The notes under the pieces: model-generated
Told to the model about the DNA's origin: nothing
Databases searched by the model: none
What the model saw: the letters and a program-made list of their open reading frames with translations, nothing else
DNA from: Alkaliphilus serpentinus
GTDB lineage: Bacteria; Bacillota; Clostridia; Peptostreptococcales; Natronincolaceae
Direction of reading: 5' to 3'
Assembly (NCBI RefSeq): GCF_009017255.1
Contig: NZ_WBZB01000024.1
Coordinates: 1-64,000 of the forward strand
Length of the DNA stretch: 64,000 bases
Shown: one piece after another, positions 7,514 to 15,583 of the stretch
Numbering within the stretch: the first letter of the stretch is position 1
Layout: the number at the start of each line of letters is the position of its first letter
Program-made: the position numbers and the translations under genes

Positions 7514-7583
7514 GAAAATTGCATGAGCTCATTTACAGAGAGTTATGCTATTAGAAACTATAGATAAGGATCATGCAATTTTC
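7514..7583 (+). repeat. Large hairpin between grdA and grdI
   Basis: GAAAATTGCATGA (7514-7526) pairs exactly with TCATGCAATTTTC (7571-7583) across a 44-base loop. There is no T-run after it, so it is more likely an mRNA stabiliser or processing site than a terminator. The rest of the 319-base gap (7499-7817) holds the promoter below and no gene that I can support. Confidence 0.6.
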
Positions 7584-7686
7584 TAAAATCAAATCTCTTA
7601 TGAGGGTTGACATCATAAGAATTTTTTATGAGTGGCAGATATCGAAAAATTCTAACAAAAACAAACAAGAATAAAAAATAAACACA

Positions 7687-7716
7687 TTTACAATATAATC
7701 TTGAATATGGTATACT
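7687..7716 (+). promoter_or_regulatory. Internal promoter before the component B genes
   Basis: TTTACA (7687-7692), 18 bases, then TATACT (7711-7716) preceded by TGG (extended -10). It lies about 100 bases before the start of grdI and would allow component B to be made separately from trxA-trxB-grdA. Confidence 0.55.
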
Positions 7717-7817
7717 AGTACTAAATCTGGTTATAAAAATAACATATATTAATGACAACGTTTTCAAACTAACAAAATATTAAATATTTAATGATACGAA
7801 GGGAGTGTAATTGTTAT

Positions 7818-9143
7818 ATGAAATTAGAGTTAGGAAATTTCTATGTTAAGGATATCCAATTTGGAGAAAAAACTCAATATAACAACGGTATTCTAACAAT
7901 CAACAAGAATGCTGCATTATCTGTTGTTAAGGAAGATGAGCATATTACAGAAGCAGATATCGTTATAGTAAAGCCTGGAGACAAAGTAAGATTAGTTCCA
8001 GTAAAGGAAGCAATCGAACCTAGACATAGAATTGGTGGAGGACCTCTTTTCCCAGGAGTTACCGGTGATTTATTGCAGGCAGGGGATGGAAAGAGCCATG
8101 CCTTAAAGGGCTGCAGTGTTTTAGTTGTTGGAAAGCACTGGGGAGGATTTCAAGATGGTTTAATTGATATGAGTGGTGAAGGAGCAAAATACTCCTACTA
8201 TTCACAGCTTAAGAATATTGTATTGGTTGCAGATACAGATGAAAACTTTGAAAAACGTGAGCAACAAAAGAAAAACCATGCTTTAAGATGGGCAGGAATG
8301 AGGCTAGCTGAGTACATAGGGGCAGCCGTTGCTGATTTACAGCCAGAGGAAGTAGAGGTTTATGAGCTTCCGCCTGTTACTAAAAGGAGCACAGAGACAA
8401 GTAAACTACCTAGTGTGGTGATGGTTCTTCAACCACAATCACAAATGGAAGAATTAGGATACAATGACCTATGCTATGGATGGGATTGTAACAGAATGGT
8501 ACCAACCTTTATGCATCCTAACGAGGTGTTGGATGGAGCAATGATTTCTGGATCCTTTATGCCTTGCTCATCTAAATGGTCTACCTATGATTTTCAAAAT
8601 TTTCCAATGATCAAGAGGTTGTATCAAGAGCATGGTAAGACAGTCAACTTCCTAGGGGTAATCATGTCAAATCTAAACGTTGCATTAGAGCAAAAACAAA
8701 GGGCTGCACAATTCGTTGCTCAAATGGCTAAGTCCTTAGGAGCCGATGCAGCAATTGTTGCTGAAGAAGGCTATGGAAATCCAGATGCAGACTTTATTGC
8801 TTGTATAGTGGCTTTAGAGGATGCTGGTGTTAAAACCATTGGATTAACCAATGAATGTACTGGAAGAGATGGAGCTTCACAACCTTTAGTAACCTTAGAT
8901 GCCAAAGCAGATGCAATAGTATCCTGTGGCAATGTATCTGACTTAATTATATTACCTCCAATGGAGACAGTGATTGGGGAGCTTCAAGCCCTAGCGAGAG
9001 ATGGTTTGTCTGGAGGATGGGATAACGATACTATATTAGGACCATCTGTTAGAGAAGATGGATCAATCATTATGGAAAACAATGCAATGTTCTGTAGTGA
9101 CCAAGTAGTTGGATGGTCTACTAAGACAATGAAGGAATTTTAG
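7818..9143 (+). CDS. grdI: Reductase component B proprotein (GrdI/GrdE type, probably betaine-specific)
   Basis: 441 residues from ATG 7818, behind GGGAGTG; an in-frame start at 7791 lies upstream of that site. This family is made as a proprotein cut at a cysteine to give two subunits, one carrying a pyruvoyl group that forms a Schiff base with the amine substrate. The likely processed residue is Cys250 in GSFMPCSSKW. Family members serve glycine (GrdE), sarcosine (GrdG) or betaine (GrdI). I favour betaine because a BCCT-type betaine transporter ends the gene group and no protein C genes are present. That is context-based; GrdE is the alternative. The gene is followed after 13 bases by the selenoprotein subunit. 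Confidence 0.85.
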   Translation: MKLELGNFYVKDIQFGEKTQYNNGILTINKNAALSVVKEDEHITEADIVIVKPGDKVRLVPVKEAIEPRHRIGGGPLFPGVTGDLLQAGDGKSHALKGCSVLVVGKHWGGFQDGLIDMSGEGAKYSYYSQLKNIVLVADTDENFEKREQQKKNHALRWAGMRLAEYIGAAVADLQPEEVEVYELPPVTKRSTETSKLPSVVMVLQPQSQMEELGYNDLCYGWDCNRMVPTFMHPNEVLDGAMISGSFMPCSSKWSTYDFQNFPMIKRLYQEHGKTVNFLGVIMSNLNVALEQKQRAAQFVAQMAKSLGADAAIVAEEGYGNPDADFIACIVALEDAGVKTIGLTNECTGRDGASQPLVTLDAKADAIVSCGNVSDLIILPPMETVIGELQALARDGLSGGWDNDTILGPSVREDGSIIMENNAMFCSDQVVGWSTKTMKEF

Positions 9144-9156
9144 GAGGTGTGAATAG

Positions 9157-10479
9157 ATGAAAAAGGCGATTCTATATTTAAATCAATTCTTCGGACAAAT
9201 CGGTGGAGAAGAGTTAGCAGACCATGCACCAGAAATAAGAGAAGGTTTAGTAGGACCAGCTATGGAGCTTAATAAGCAGCTGGGAGATGAAGTAGAGGTT
9301 ACCCACACCATTATCTGTGGAGACAACTTTATGGGATCTAGACAAGAGGAAGCAATTAATACCATTCTTGGATTTTTAGAAGGAAAAGAGTTTGATATAT
9401 TCTTCGCTGGACCAGCCTTTAGAGCAGGAAGATATGGTAGTGCCTGCGGTAATATCTGTAAAGCTGTTCAAGATAAGTTTAAGGTTCCTACAATAACCTC
9501 CATGAATGATGAAAATCCAGGAGTGGAGATGTTTAGAAAAGAGCTTTTCATTTTCAAGGGTGGTGCCAGTGCTGCAGCCATGAGGAATGATGTTAAAGCA
9601 ATGGCCCAGTTTGGATTAAAGCTTATAAAAAGAGAAGAGCTACTACCTGCAGAGGAGGAGGGCTACTTTGGAAGGGGCATTCGTAAACAAGTATGGTTGA
9701 ATCCTCCTGTTGTTGCAACAGAAAGGGTTATAGACATGTTATTGAAAAAGGTTCATGGACAACCCTTTGAAACAGAGCTACCTATTCCAAAGCAGGATTT
9801 AGTACCAATAGCTAAAGCTTTGACTGCTGAAGAGCTTAGCAAATTAGAGGTGGCTGTAGTTACATCTGGAGGTATCGTACCAGTAGGTAACCCAGATAGA
9901 ATCCAATCAGCCTCAGCTACTAAGTGGGGTAAGTATGACATTTCTAAGTTAGAGGATCTTGTAAAGGGTGAGTTTATGACCATCCATGCAGGCTTTGATC
10001 CAATGGCAGCAAATAATGATCCAGATGTAATCGTACCCCTTGATGCATTAAGGGCCTATGAGAAGGAAGGAAAAATTGGTGGGGTGTATAAGTATTTCTA
10101 CTCAACGGTAGGTACTGGAACAACCCAAGCAGAAGCTGCTCGTATGGGTAAAGAGATAGCTGCTGAACTTGTTGAAGCTGGGGTGAAGGCAGTAATATTA
10201 ACCTCCACCTGAGGTACCTGTACACGTTGCGGTGCAACGATGAACAAAGAAATCGAAAAAGCAGGTATAACAATCGTTCAAATGGCTAATCTTATCCCCG
10301 TTGCCAAAACCGTTGGTGCAAACAGAATGGTACCAACCATTTCCATACCTTATCCCCTAGGAGATCCTAATACTCCTAAAGAGCAACAGTGGAAGTTAAG
10401 ATATCACAGGGTGGGAGTAGCCTTAGATGCCTTAACCACTGAAGTGGATGAGCAAACCGTCTTTAAAGTAAAAATTTAA
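9157..10479 (+). CDS. grdH: Reductase component B selenoprotein (GrdH/GrdB type), UGA-decoded
   Basis: 440 residues when TGA 10210-10212 (codon 352) is read as selenocysteine. The active site is then TSTUGTCTRCGA, i.e. Sec352, Cys355, Cys358 (UxxCxxC), as in GrdB, GrdF and GrdH. The family releases the amine and leaves a carboxymethyl group on the GrdA selenol. Reading frame, protein similarity and a SECIS-like hairpin all continue across the TGA to 10479. Length fits the family. Assignment to betaine (GrdH) rests on the adjacent BCCT transporter, and glycine-specific GrdB cannot be excluded. AGGAGGTG precedes ATG 9157. Confidence 0.93.
10225..10239 (+). promoter_or_regulatory. SECIS hairpin of the component B selenoprotein
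   Basis: CGTTGC-GGT-GCAACG forms a 6-bp stem with a GGU loop. The loop begins 18 bases after the UGA codon, within the usual bacterial distance for SelB recruitment, and has the expected G/U in the apex. Confidence 0.65.
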
Positions 10480-10514
10480 TTCTGCTAGATGTAAAAAGAT
10501 ATAGTTCACCTTAG

Positions 10515-10558
10515 AGTGGTGTGCTGGTTTTTAAAAATCATTTTCCCAGCATACCACT
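10515..10558 (+). repeat. Strong hairpin between grdH and the transporter gene
   Basis: AGTGGTGTGCTGG (10515-10527) pairs with CCAGCATACCACT (10546-10558), 13 bp with one G-U pair. No T-run follows directly, so partial attenuation or RNA processing is likelier than full termination. Confidence 0.55.
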
Positions 10559-10620
10559 ATTGCATCATAGATTTTGTTAATTTTTTATCAAAAAAAATAA
10601 GAAAGAAGGGGATGTAGGAG

Positions 10621-12126
10621 ATGGTAAAAAAGGAGAATAACAATGTCTTTATTATTTCATTAATTGTGGTTTTTGCAATCGTTCTATGGGGATTAATTCT
10701 TCCAGAAAATTTTGAGTCAACAGCAACTGCACTTTTTAATTATCTTGTAGGAAACTTTGGATGGTTTTATCTTGTATCAATGTTTTCTTTTGTAGGCTTT
10801 TCAATTTGGATTGCCTTTAGTAAATATGGTAAGATCAAGCTTGGTCCAGATGACTCAAAACCAGAGTACAGCTTTATTTCATGGTTTGCAATGTTATTTA
10901 GTGCTGGTATGGGAATAGGCCTAGTTTTTTGGGGGATTGCTGAGCCCTTAAATCACTTTATTGCTCCTCTAGGCATGGAAGGGGGAACGGCAGCGGCAGC
11001 TAGCTTCGCCATGAAAAAATCCTTTTTCCATTGGGGTTTACACCCATGGGCCAACTACTGTGTATTAGCTCTAGCATTGGCCTATATGCAATTTAGAAAG
11101 GGTAAGCCAGGTCTTATCAGTAGTATTTTTATTCCTCTAATTGGAGAAGAAAGGGCTGCAGGTCCAATTGGTAAATTCATTGATATCTTAGCAGTATTTG
11201 CAACGGTTGCAGGGGTTGCCACCTCCCTGGGCTTAGGAACTCTACAAATAAATAGTGGTTTAAATTATATGTTTGGTATTCCAGAAAGCTCAACAGCTCA
11301 AATTATCATTGTGGCTGTCGTAACGGTTCTATTTATAATATCAGCCACAACTGGATTGGATAAGGGAATAAAATTCCTGTCCAATGTAAATGTAAGTCTT
11401 GCAGGAGTTCTGCTGGTTTTAACCCTTCTAGTAGGACCTACACTTCTAATTATCAACTCTTTTACAGAAGGAATTGGAATGTATCTAGGGGAGTTTATTA
11501 GAGATAGCTTCCACATAGAAGCCTTTGGTAATGGTGAATGGTTTGGTTGGTGGACAATCTTCTACTGGGCTTGGTGGATCGCATGGGCACCATTTGTAGG
11601 TACCTTTATATCCCGTATCTCTAAAGGTAGAACTATTAAAGAGTTTGTTGCTGGAGTATTATTAGCACCAACAATAGCATCCTTTATATGGTTTGCGGTA
11701 TTTGGTTCAGCTGGTATTAATTTAGGAACAGATATTGCTGCAGAAGCAATAAAGTCTACACCAACAGCCTTCTTCGTGGTAATGAGTAACTATCCTTTGG
11801 GTGGATTTATCTCTATAGTAGCGGTTATACTCCTTTGCACCTTCTTTGTAACCTCTGCAGATTCAGCTACCTTTGTTTTAGGTATGATGACCAAAAATGG
11901 TGACTTAAACCCTGATAATAAGCGGAAGGTAACATGGGGGATCATTCAATCCCTGTTGGCTTTAACATTAATGCTTGCTGGAGGAGCTGGAGGTCTTGGA
12001 ATGTTACAAACAGCTTCAATAGCTGCAGCCTTCCCCTTCGCCTTTGTAATGATCTTTGGTATGGTATCCCTTGTTATGGCCTTAAGGAAGGATTATAGTA
12101 AATTAAGTTCAAAAGATGAAGCATAA
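10621..12126 (+). CDS. BCCT-family betaine/carnitine/choline transporter
   Basis: 501 residues with the twelve-helix BCCT pattern. Signature segments are GMGIGLVFWGIAEP (about 100-113) and the Trp-rich helix WWTIFYWAWWIAWAPF (about 310-325), which lines the substrate site and binds quaternary ammonium groups. It imports betaine or a similar compound with Na+ or H+. Its position right after component B suggests fuel uptake for betaine reductase rather than osmoprotection; the short C-terminal tail (about 15 residues after the last helix) also fits a transporter lacking a long osmosensing tail. ATG 10621 follows TGTAGGAG. Confidence 0.93.
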   Translation: MVKKENNNVFIISLIVVFAIVLWGLILPENFESTATALFNYLVGNFGWFYLVSMFSFVGFSIWIAFSKYGKIKLGPDDSKPEYSFISWFAMLFSAGMGIGLVFWGIAEPLNHFIAPLGMEGGTAAAASFAMKKSFFHWGLHPWANYCVLALALAYMQFRKGKPGLISSIFIPLIGEERAAGPIGKFIDILAVFATVAGVATSLGLGTLQINSGLNYMFGIPESSTAQIIIVAVVTVLFIISATTGLDKGIKFLSNVNVSLAGVLLVLTLLVGPTLLIINSFTEGIGMYLGEFIRDSFHIEAFGNGEWFGWWTIFYWAWWIAWAPFVGTFISRISKGRTIKEFVAGVLLAPTIASFIWFAVFGSAGINLGTDIAAEAIKSTPTAFFVVMSNYPLGGFISIVAVILLCTFFVTSADSATFVLGMMTKNGDLNPDNKRKVTWGIIQSLLALTLMLAGGAGGLGMLQTASIAAAFPFAFVMIFGMVSLVMALRKDYSKLSSKDEA

Positions 12127-12142
12127 TTAATGGTTAATTTAA

Positions 12143-12172
12143 GCCTCTATTCTTTAGGATAGAGGTTTTTTT
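12143..12172 (+). terminator. Intrinsic terminator of the reductase/transporter operon
   Basis: CCTCTAT-TCTTTAG-ATAGAGG type hairpin directly followed by TTTTTTT. It closes the trx-grd-BCCT group. Confidence 0.88.
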
Positions 12173-12256
12173 ATGTGCTAAATTCAATATATGTATTATA
12201 ATGATAGAGAATAACTACTTTAATATAGAGTAGACTAAAGATAAAAAGGAGACATG

Positions 12257-13774
12257 ATGGTGAATTTTATAGATTTGGGAATAAGAGAAGAGCTTAATAA
12301 TATCCTAGAGAAGGAGGGAATCACTACACCAACACCAATACAAAGAGAGACTATTCCACTGCTTTTGAGGGGTGAAGATGTCATAGGTCAGGCCCAAACT
12401 GGTACCGGCAAAACTCTAGCATTTTTGCTGCCCATAATGGAACAAATAGATATAAATCAAAGCCACATACAGGCCCTAATTGTTACTCCTACACGAGAGC
12501 TGGCATTGCAAATAACTAAAGAAGCTCAAAAGCTAGCTAAGGTATTGGGAATCAAGACATTGGCTGCCTATGGGGGTCAAGATGTTGCGGCCCAAGTTAG
12601 AAGGCTTAAGGGTAGTATCCATTTGGTTATTGGAACTCCCGGTAGATTATTGGATCATATTGGTAGAGGAACTATAGAATTTAGCTATACCAATTTAATT
12701 GTGTTGGATGAAGCAGATATCATGTTGGATATGGGCTTCCTAAAGGATGTTGAAGAAATCATTAATGCAACAGCAGATTCTAGACAAATGATGCTGTTTT
12801 CCGCCACAATGCCAAAGGAAATTCGAGGCTTAGCAAAAAAACACATGAAGGAACCTAAGGAGATTCATGTTAAAGGTAAGAGTGTTACTTTAGAGGAAAT
12901 TAAGCAATATGTTGTTGAAATTACTGATAGGCAAAAACAGAGGGCTCTATTAGATACCCTCAAGGAACTACAGCCCTATATGGGGATTATCTTCTGTCGT
13001 ACCAAAAGAAGGGCCAAGGCCCTCAATGAAGCCCTGCATCTTCATGGCTATTCCAGTGATGAGCTTCATGGTGACCTTACCCAAGCTAAAAGGGAAAAGG
13101 TTATGAATAGCTTCCGGAAGGGGCAAATTCAATTGCTGGTTGCTACAGATATTGTTGCAAGGGGAATTGATGTTGAAGGTATTACCCATATTTTTAATTA
13201 CGATGTACCCCAGGATATTGAAGGTTATATCCATAGAATAGGTCGAACTGGTAGAGCTGGAGAAGTGGGTATGGCCATAACCTTTGCATCCCCTAAAGAC
13301 TTTGGGTTTATCAAGGATCTAGAGGCTACCGTAGGATTTAAAATTAAGCGTAGGGAATTAAAATTTGAAGTGGATGATTTACCCAAGATTAAAGACAAAA
13401 AGCCTCAAAGAAATAAGAAAGCTGATGAAAAAGCAAAGGGTAAGAGTAAAAATGACTACAGAGATGGTAAGAAGGATGATAAGAAAAAAGACTTAATGAA
13501 TAAAAAAGATTTAGATAAGAAAAAAGATTACAGGAATGAAAACAAAGATAAAAATAAGAAAAAAGATTACAGAAACGAAAAGAAGGATGGAAATAAGAAA
13601 AAAGATTATAGGAAGGAAATTAAAGATAGAGATAGAAGCGAAAACAAAGATGGTTATAAGAAACCTCATCATAAAGAGAATCAAGATCAAAAAGGTAGAG
13701 GAATTAAAAGTAATGGGAAGGGCAAGAAAAAAGACAACCCAAGAAGACCCGAGGGAAATCAAAAAAGAAAGTAA
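12257..13774 (+). CDS. DEAD-box RNA helicase with Lys-rich repeat tail
   Basis: All helicase motifs are present: Q motif PTPIQ, Walker A AQTGTGKT, PTRELA, DEAD, SAT, ATDIVARGID and HRIGRTGRAG, in about residues 1-365. It unwinds RNA with ATP, in roles such as RNA decay, ribosome assembly or cold adaptation (CshA/DeaD group). The last 130 residues are almost only K, D, N, R, E and G, with repeats of KKDYRNE/KKDYRKE, expected to be disordered and RNA-binding. The start is uncertain: AAGGAG ends at 12251, so ATG 12257 or GTG 12260 fits better than ATG 12254. Confidence 0.95.
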   Translation: MVNFIDLGIREELNNILEKEGITTPTPIQRETIPLLLRGEDVIGQAQTGTGKTLAFLLPIMEQIDINQSHIQALIVTPTRELALQITKEAQKLAKVLGIKTLAAYGGQDVAAQVRRLKGSIHLVIGTPGRLLDHIGRGTIEFSYTNLIVLDEADIMLDMGFLKDVEEIINATADSRQMMLFSATMPKEIRGLAKKHMKEPKEIHVKGKSVTLEEIKQYVVEITDRQKQRALLDTLKELQPYMGIIFCRTKRRAKALNEALHLHGYSSDELHGDLTQAKREKVMNSFRKGQIQLLVATDIVARGIDVEGITHIFNYDVPQDIEGYIHRIGRTGRAGEVGMAITFASPKDFGFIKDLEATVGFKIKRRELKFEVDDLPKIKDKKPQRNKKADEKAKGKSKNDYRDGKKDDKKKDLMNKKDLDKKKDYRNENKDKNKKKDYRNEKKDGNKKKDYRKEIKDRDRSENKDGYKKPHHKENQDQKGRGIKSNGKGKKKDNPRRPEGNQKRK

Positions 13775-13782
13775 GGTGATTT

Positions 13783-13816
13783 GGCTCCGTAGAGAACACT
13801 CTATAGGAGCTTTTTT
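13783..13816 (+). terminator. Intrinsic terminator of the helicase gene
   Basis: GCTCCGTAGAG-AACA-CTCTATAGGAGC pairs over about 11 bp and is followed by TTTTTT (13811-13816). Confidence 0.85.
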
Positions 13817-13969
13817 ACAATATTAATACTAGACTATATAGAGAATTTTAGAATATTTTTAGAGGATATTGTTGATTCTTCGGGAATTAACTACTTGTAT
13901 GATTTCTTATTAAGGGGATGATTGGATTGATATATGATGAGAAAAGAAATTTAAGGGGGATAATAGAAT

Positions 13970-14206
13970 TTGGAAAATATAGATAAAAGAAATAAATTTG
14001 AAGTAGAGGTTTTTACATTTAGAGTTACTAAGGATAACAAGGTATTTATATATTGGTATGATAAACAGGTGATGATATTAAAGGGTAAAGATAGTGAAAA
14101 GTTCCTAGCAAGGGTTTCTAGTGCAGATAACCGTGAAGCACAACTGATTATGGCAAAAATAACAGGAAATTTTAAGCGGGGCAATGAAAAAAACAATAAA
14201 AGGTAA
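13970..14206 (+). CDS. Small conserved-looking protein of unknown function
   Basis: 78 residues starting at TTG 13970, behind AAGGGGGA at good spacing. I do not recognise a named domain. The first half looks like a small beta-sheet (FEVEVFTFRVTKDNKVFIYW, then KQVMILKG), followed by a helix containing FLARVSSADNREAQLIMAKI and a basic tail NFKRGNEKNNKR. It has no signal peptide or membrane segment, so it is probably cytoplasmic; the basic tail might bind nucleic acid. It is flanked by terminators on both sides and so is transcribed alone. Confidence 0.7.
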   Translation: MENIDKRNKFEVEVFTFRVTKDNKVFIYWYDKQVMILKGKDSEKFLARVSSADNREAQLIMAKITGNFKRGNEKNNKR

Positions 14207-14277
14207 GGGATAACATTAACCAAAGGTTGTATAGAAAAGCTGATGCTAAAAAAGATAATAATATTTAATTTTATTTA

Positions 14278-14317
14278 CAGGAATAGCTTACAGGATTAGT
14301 TTATTCCTGTTTTTTTA
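14278..14317 (+). terminator. Intrinsic terminator of the small unknown gene
   Basis: CAGGAATA (14278-14285) pairs with TATTCCTG (14302-14309) and is followed by eight T residues. Confidence 0.8.
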
Positions 14318-14611
14318 TGGCAAGTTTTCTAAATATAACAAATATTTTCTAGAAGTAAAGGAAAGGGATGTAGAATTATGGAAAAACATTCCATTAAACG
14401 ACACTTAAAATAGACAAGAAAATGTCAGGGTTCTAGATAAAATAGTAAGTAAACAGATTGTACACATAAAAACTTTAATATGTATAAAGAAAATAAAAAT
14501 ATACAGGATCTCTATGCATAATAAATGAAGAAAAAAAACCTTTTGTAGGGATGTATTAACTGGCATTATTAGGCAATAATTATTCACAATATATACGAAG
14601 GGGGTAAAGGG
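14318..14611 (+). other. AT-rich leader of the surface-protein cluster
   Basis: Nearly 300 bases with no gene that I can support. A possible 11-codon leader reading frame (ATG 14379, MEKHSIKRHLK) follows GGAAAGGGATG, and a weak TTGTAC/TATAAA pair lies near 14458-14488. I see no c-di-GMP, T-box or other recognised riboswitch here. Confidence 0.4.
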
Positions 14612-15493
14612 ATGATTTACAAATTGAAGAGAAGGAAGAAATACCGATTAAGCTTTATGATTATATCTATGCTGATATTTATAATTCCTTTAGTTACTTA
14701 TGGAATGGCTACTGATATTTCAAGCCATTGGGCAGAAACTGTGATTAGCCAATGGATTGGAAAAGGATTAGCCAAAGGCTATCCAGATGGAACCTTTAGG
14801 CCTGAGAATCCTATTACTAGGGCTGAGTTTATGGCGTTAGTGAATAATGCTTTTCAGTTTTCAGAAGAAGTAGATATTGCCTTTATTGATGTTGCTGAAG
14901 ATGATTGGTACTTTAAAACAATTAAAAAGGCAAAGGCTGCAGGCTATATACAGGGTTTTCCGGATGGAACAATAAAGCCCAACAATAAGATTACTCGACA
15001 AGAGGTTGCAGTAATTATTGCTCGATTAAAGGAACTAGATACAAATGAAGGTGGAGCTAGTAGCTTTAAAGATGTAGATGCCATTGATCATTGGAGCAAG
15101 GGCTACATTGGAGCAGTTACCATCTCAGGCTATATGTCTGGATACCCTGATGGGACTTTTTCACCACAAAAACATATTACCCGAGGGGAAGCCCTTTATG
15201 CCTTAAATAATGTTATTGATAGCGGAGTTGTAGCCTTAAGTGAAGAGCATCTACTCAATGCAGTGGCTAAACAAGATTTTCTTGGAATTACCTATATTCA
15301 TGTGGAACTGGCGGAAGTAGCAAAAGCCTCGGTCGTAAGGGCAAACGATATGGACTTAACCTATGATGAAGGGGATGGAAAGTGGAAGGGGACAACATTA
15401 GGGTTAAATGTAGGCGATGTAGTAGAAATATTTATTACAGCAGAGGGAGCAGAGGTTACAAGACAGGTAATGGTAAAGAATATGACAGATTAA
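14612..15493 (+). CDS. SLH-domain cell-surface protein
   Basis: 293 residues. A basic start and hydrophobic stretch (about 10-30) form a signal peptide. Three S-layer-homology repeats follow, each with the GYPDGTF/GFPDGTI element and an ITR motif: about 34-76 (DISSHWAET..., ITRAEF), 90-135 (ITRQEV) and 150-197 (ITRGEA). Three repeats bind pyruvylated secondary wall polymers. The last 90 residues form a small Ig-like unit. It leads the surface cluster and is the only protein there with a recognised wall anchor, so it may hold the S-layer or the partner proteins. Start ATG 14612 follows GGGGGTAAAGGG. Confidence 0.93.
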   Translation: MIYKLKRRKKYRLSFMIISMLIFIIPLVTYGMATDISSHWAETVISQWIGKGLAKGYPDGTFRPENPITRAEFMALVNNAFQFSEEVDIAFIDVAEDDWYFKTIKKAKAAGYIQGFPDGTIKPNNKITRQEVAVIIARLKELDTNEGGASSFKDVDAIDHWSKGYIGAVTISGYMSGYPDGTFSPQKHITRGEALYALNNVIDSGVVALSEEHLLNAVAKQDFLGITYIHVELAEVAKASVVRANDMDLTYDEGDGKWKGTTLGLNVGDVVEIFITAEGAEVTRQVMVKNMTD

Positions 15494-15499
15494 TAATGC

Positions 15500-15544
15500 T
15501 TTTCTAGAGGATTTGGCTTTCAGCAGAGCCTATTTTCTAGAAAA
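15500..15544 (+). repeat. Nested inverted repeat after the SLH gene
   Basis: Outer arms TTTTCTAG (15500-15507) and CTAGAAAA (15537-15544) enclose an inner GGCT/AGCC stem. There is no T-run. It is one of the hairpins that follow each gene of the surface cluster. Confidence 0.45.
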
Positions 15545-15583
15545 CATCTATTAATAAATATTAAAAAATAAGGAGGTTTTAGT

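Noticed and set aside
7558-7767. A 69-residue minus-strand frame between grdA and grdI
   Set aside because: It overlaps the hairpin and internal promoter, is very AT-rich and has no ribosome site.
10240-10479. A separate 79-residue gene, or a frameshifted component B gene
   Set aside because: Same frame as the upstream part; the TGA at 10210 is Sec codon 352 and the UxxCxxC motif spans it.
13511-13826. Long frames on both strands across the Lys-rich tail of the helicase
   Set aside because: Artefact of the low-complexity A/G-rich repeat; no ribosome sites.
14318-14611. c-di-GMP riboswitch or T-box ahead of the surface cluster
   Set aside because: I looked for the conserved GEMM core and T-box sequence and found neither.
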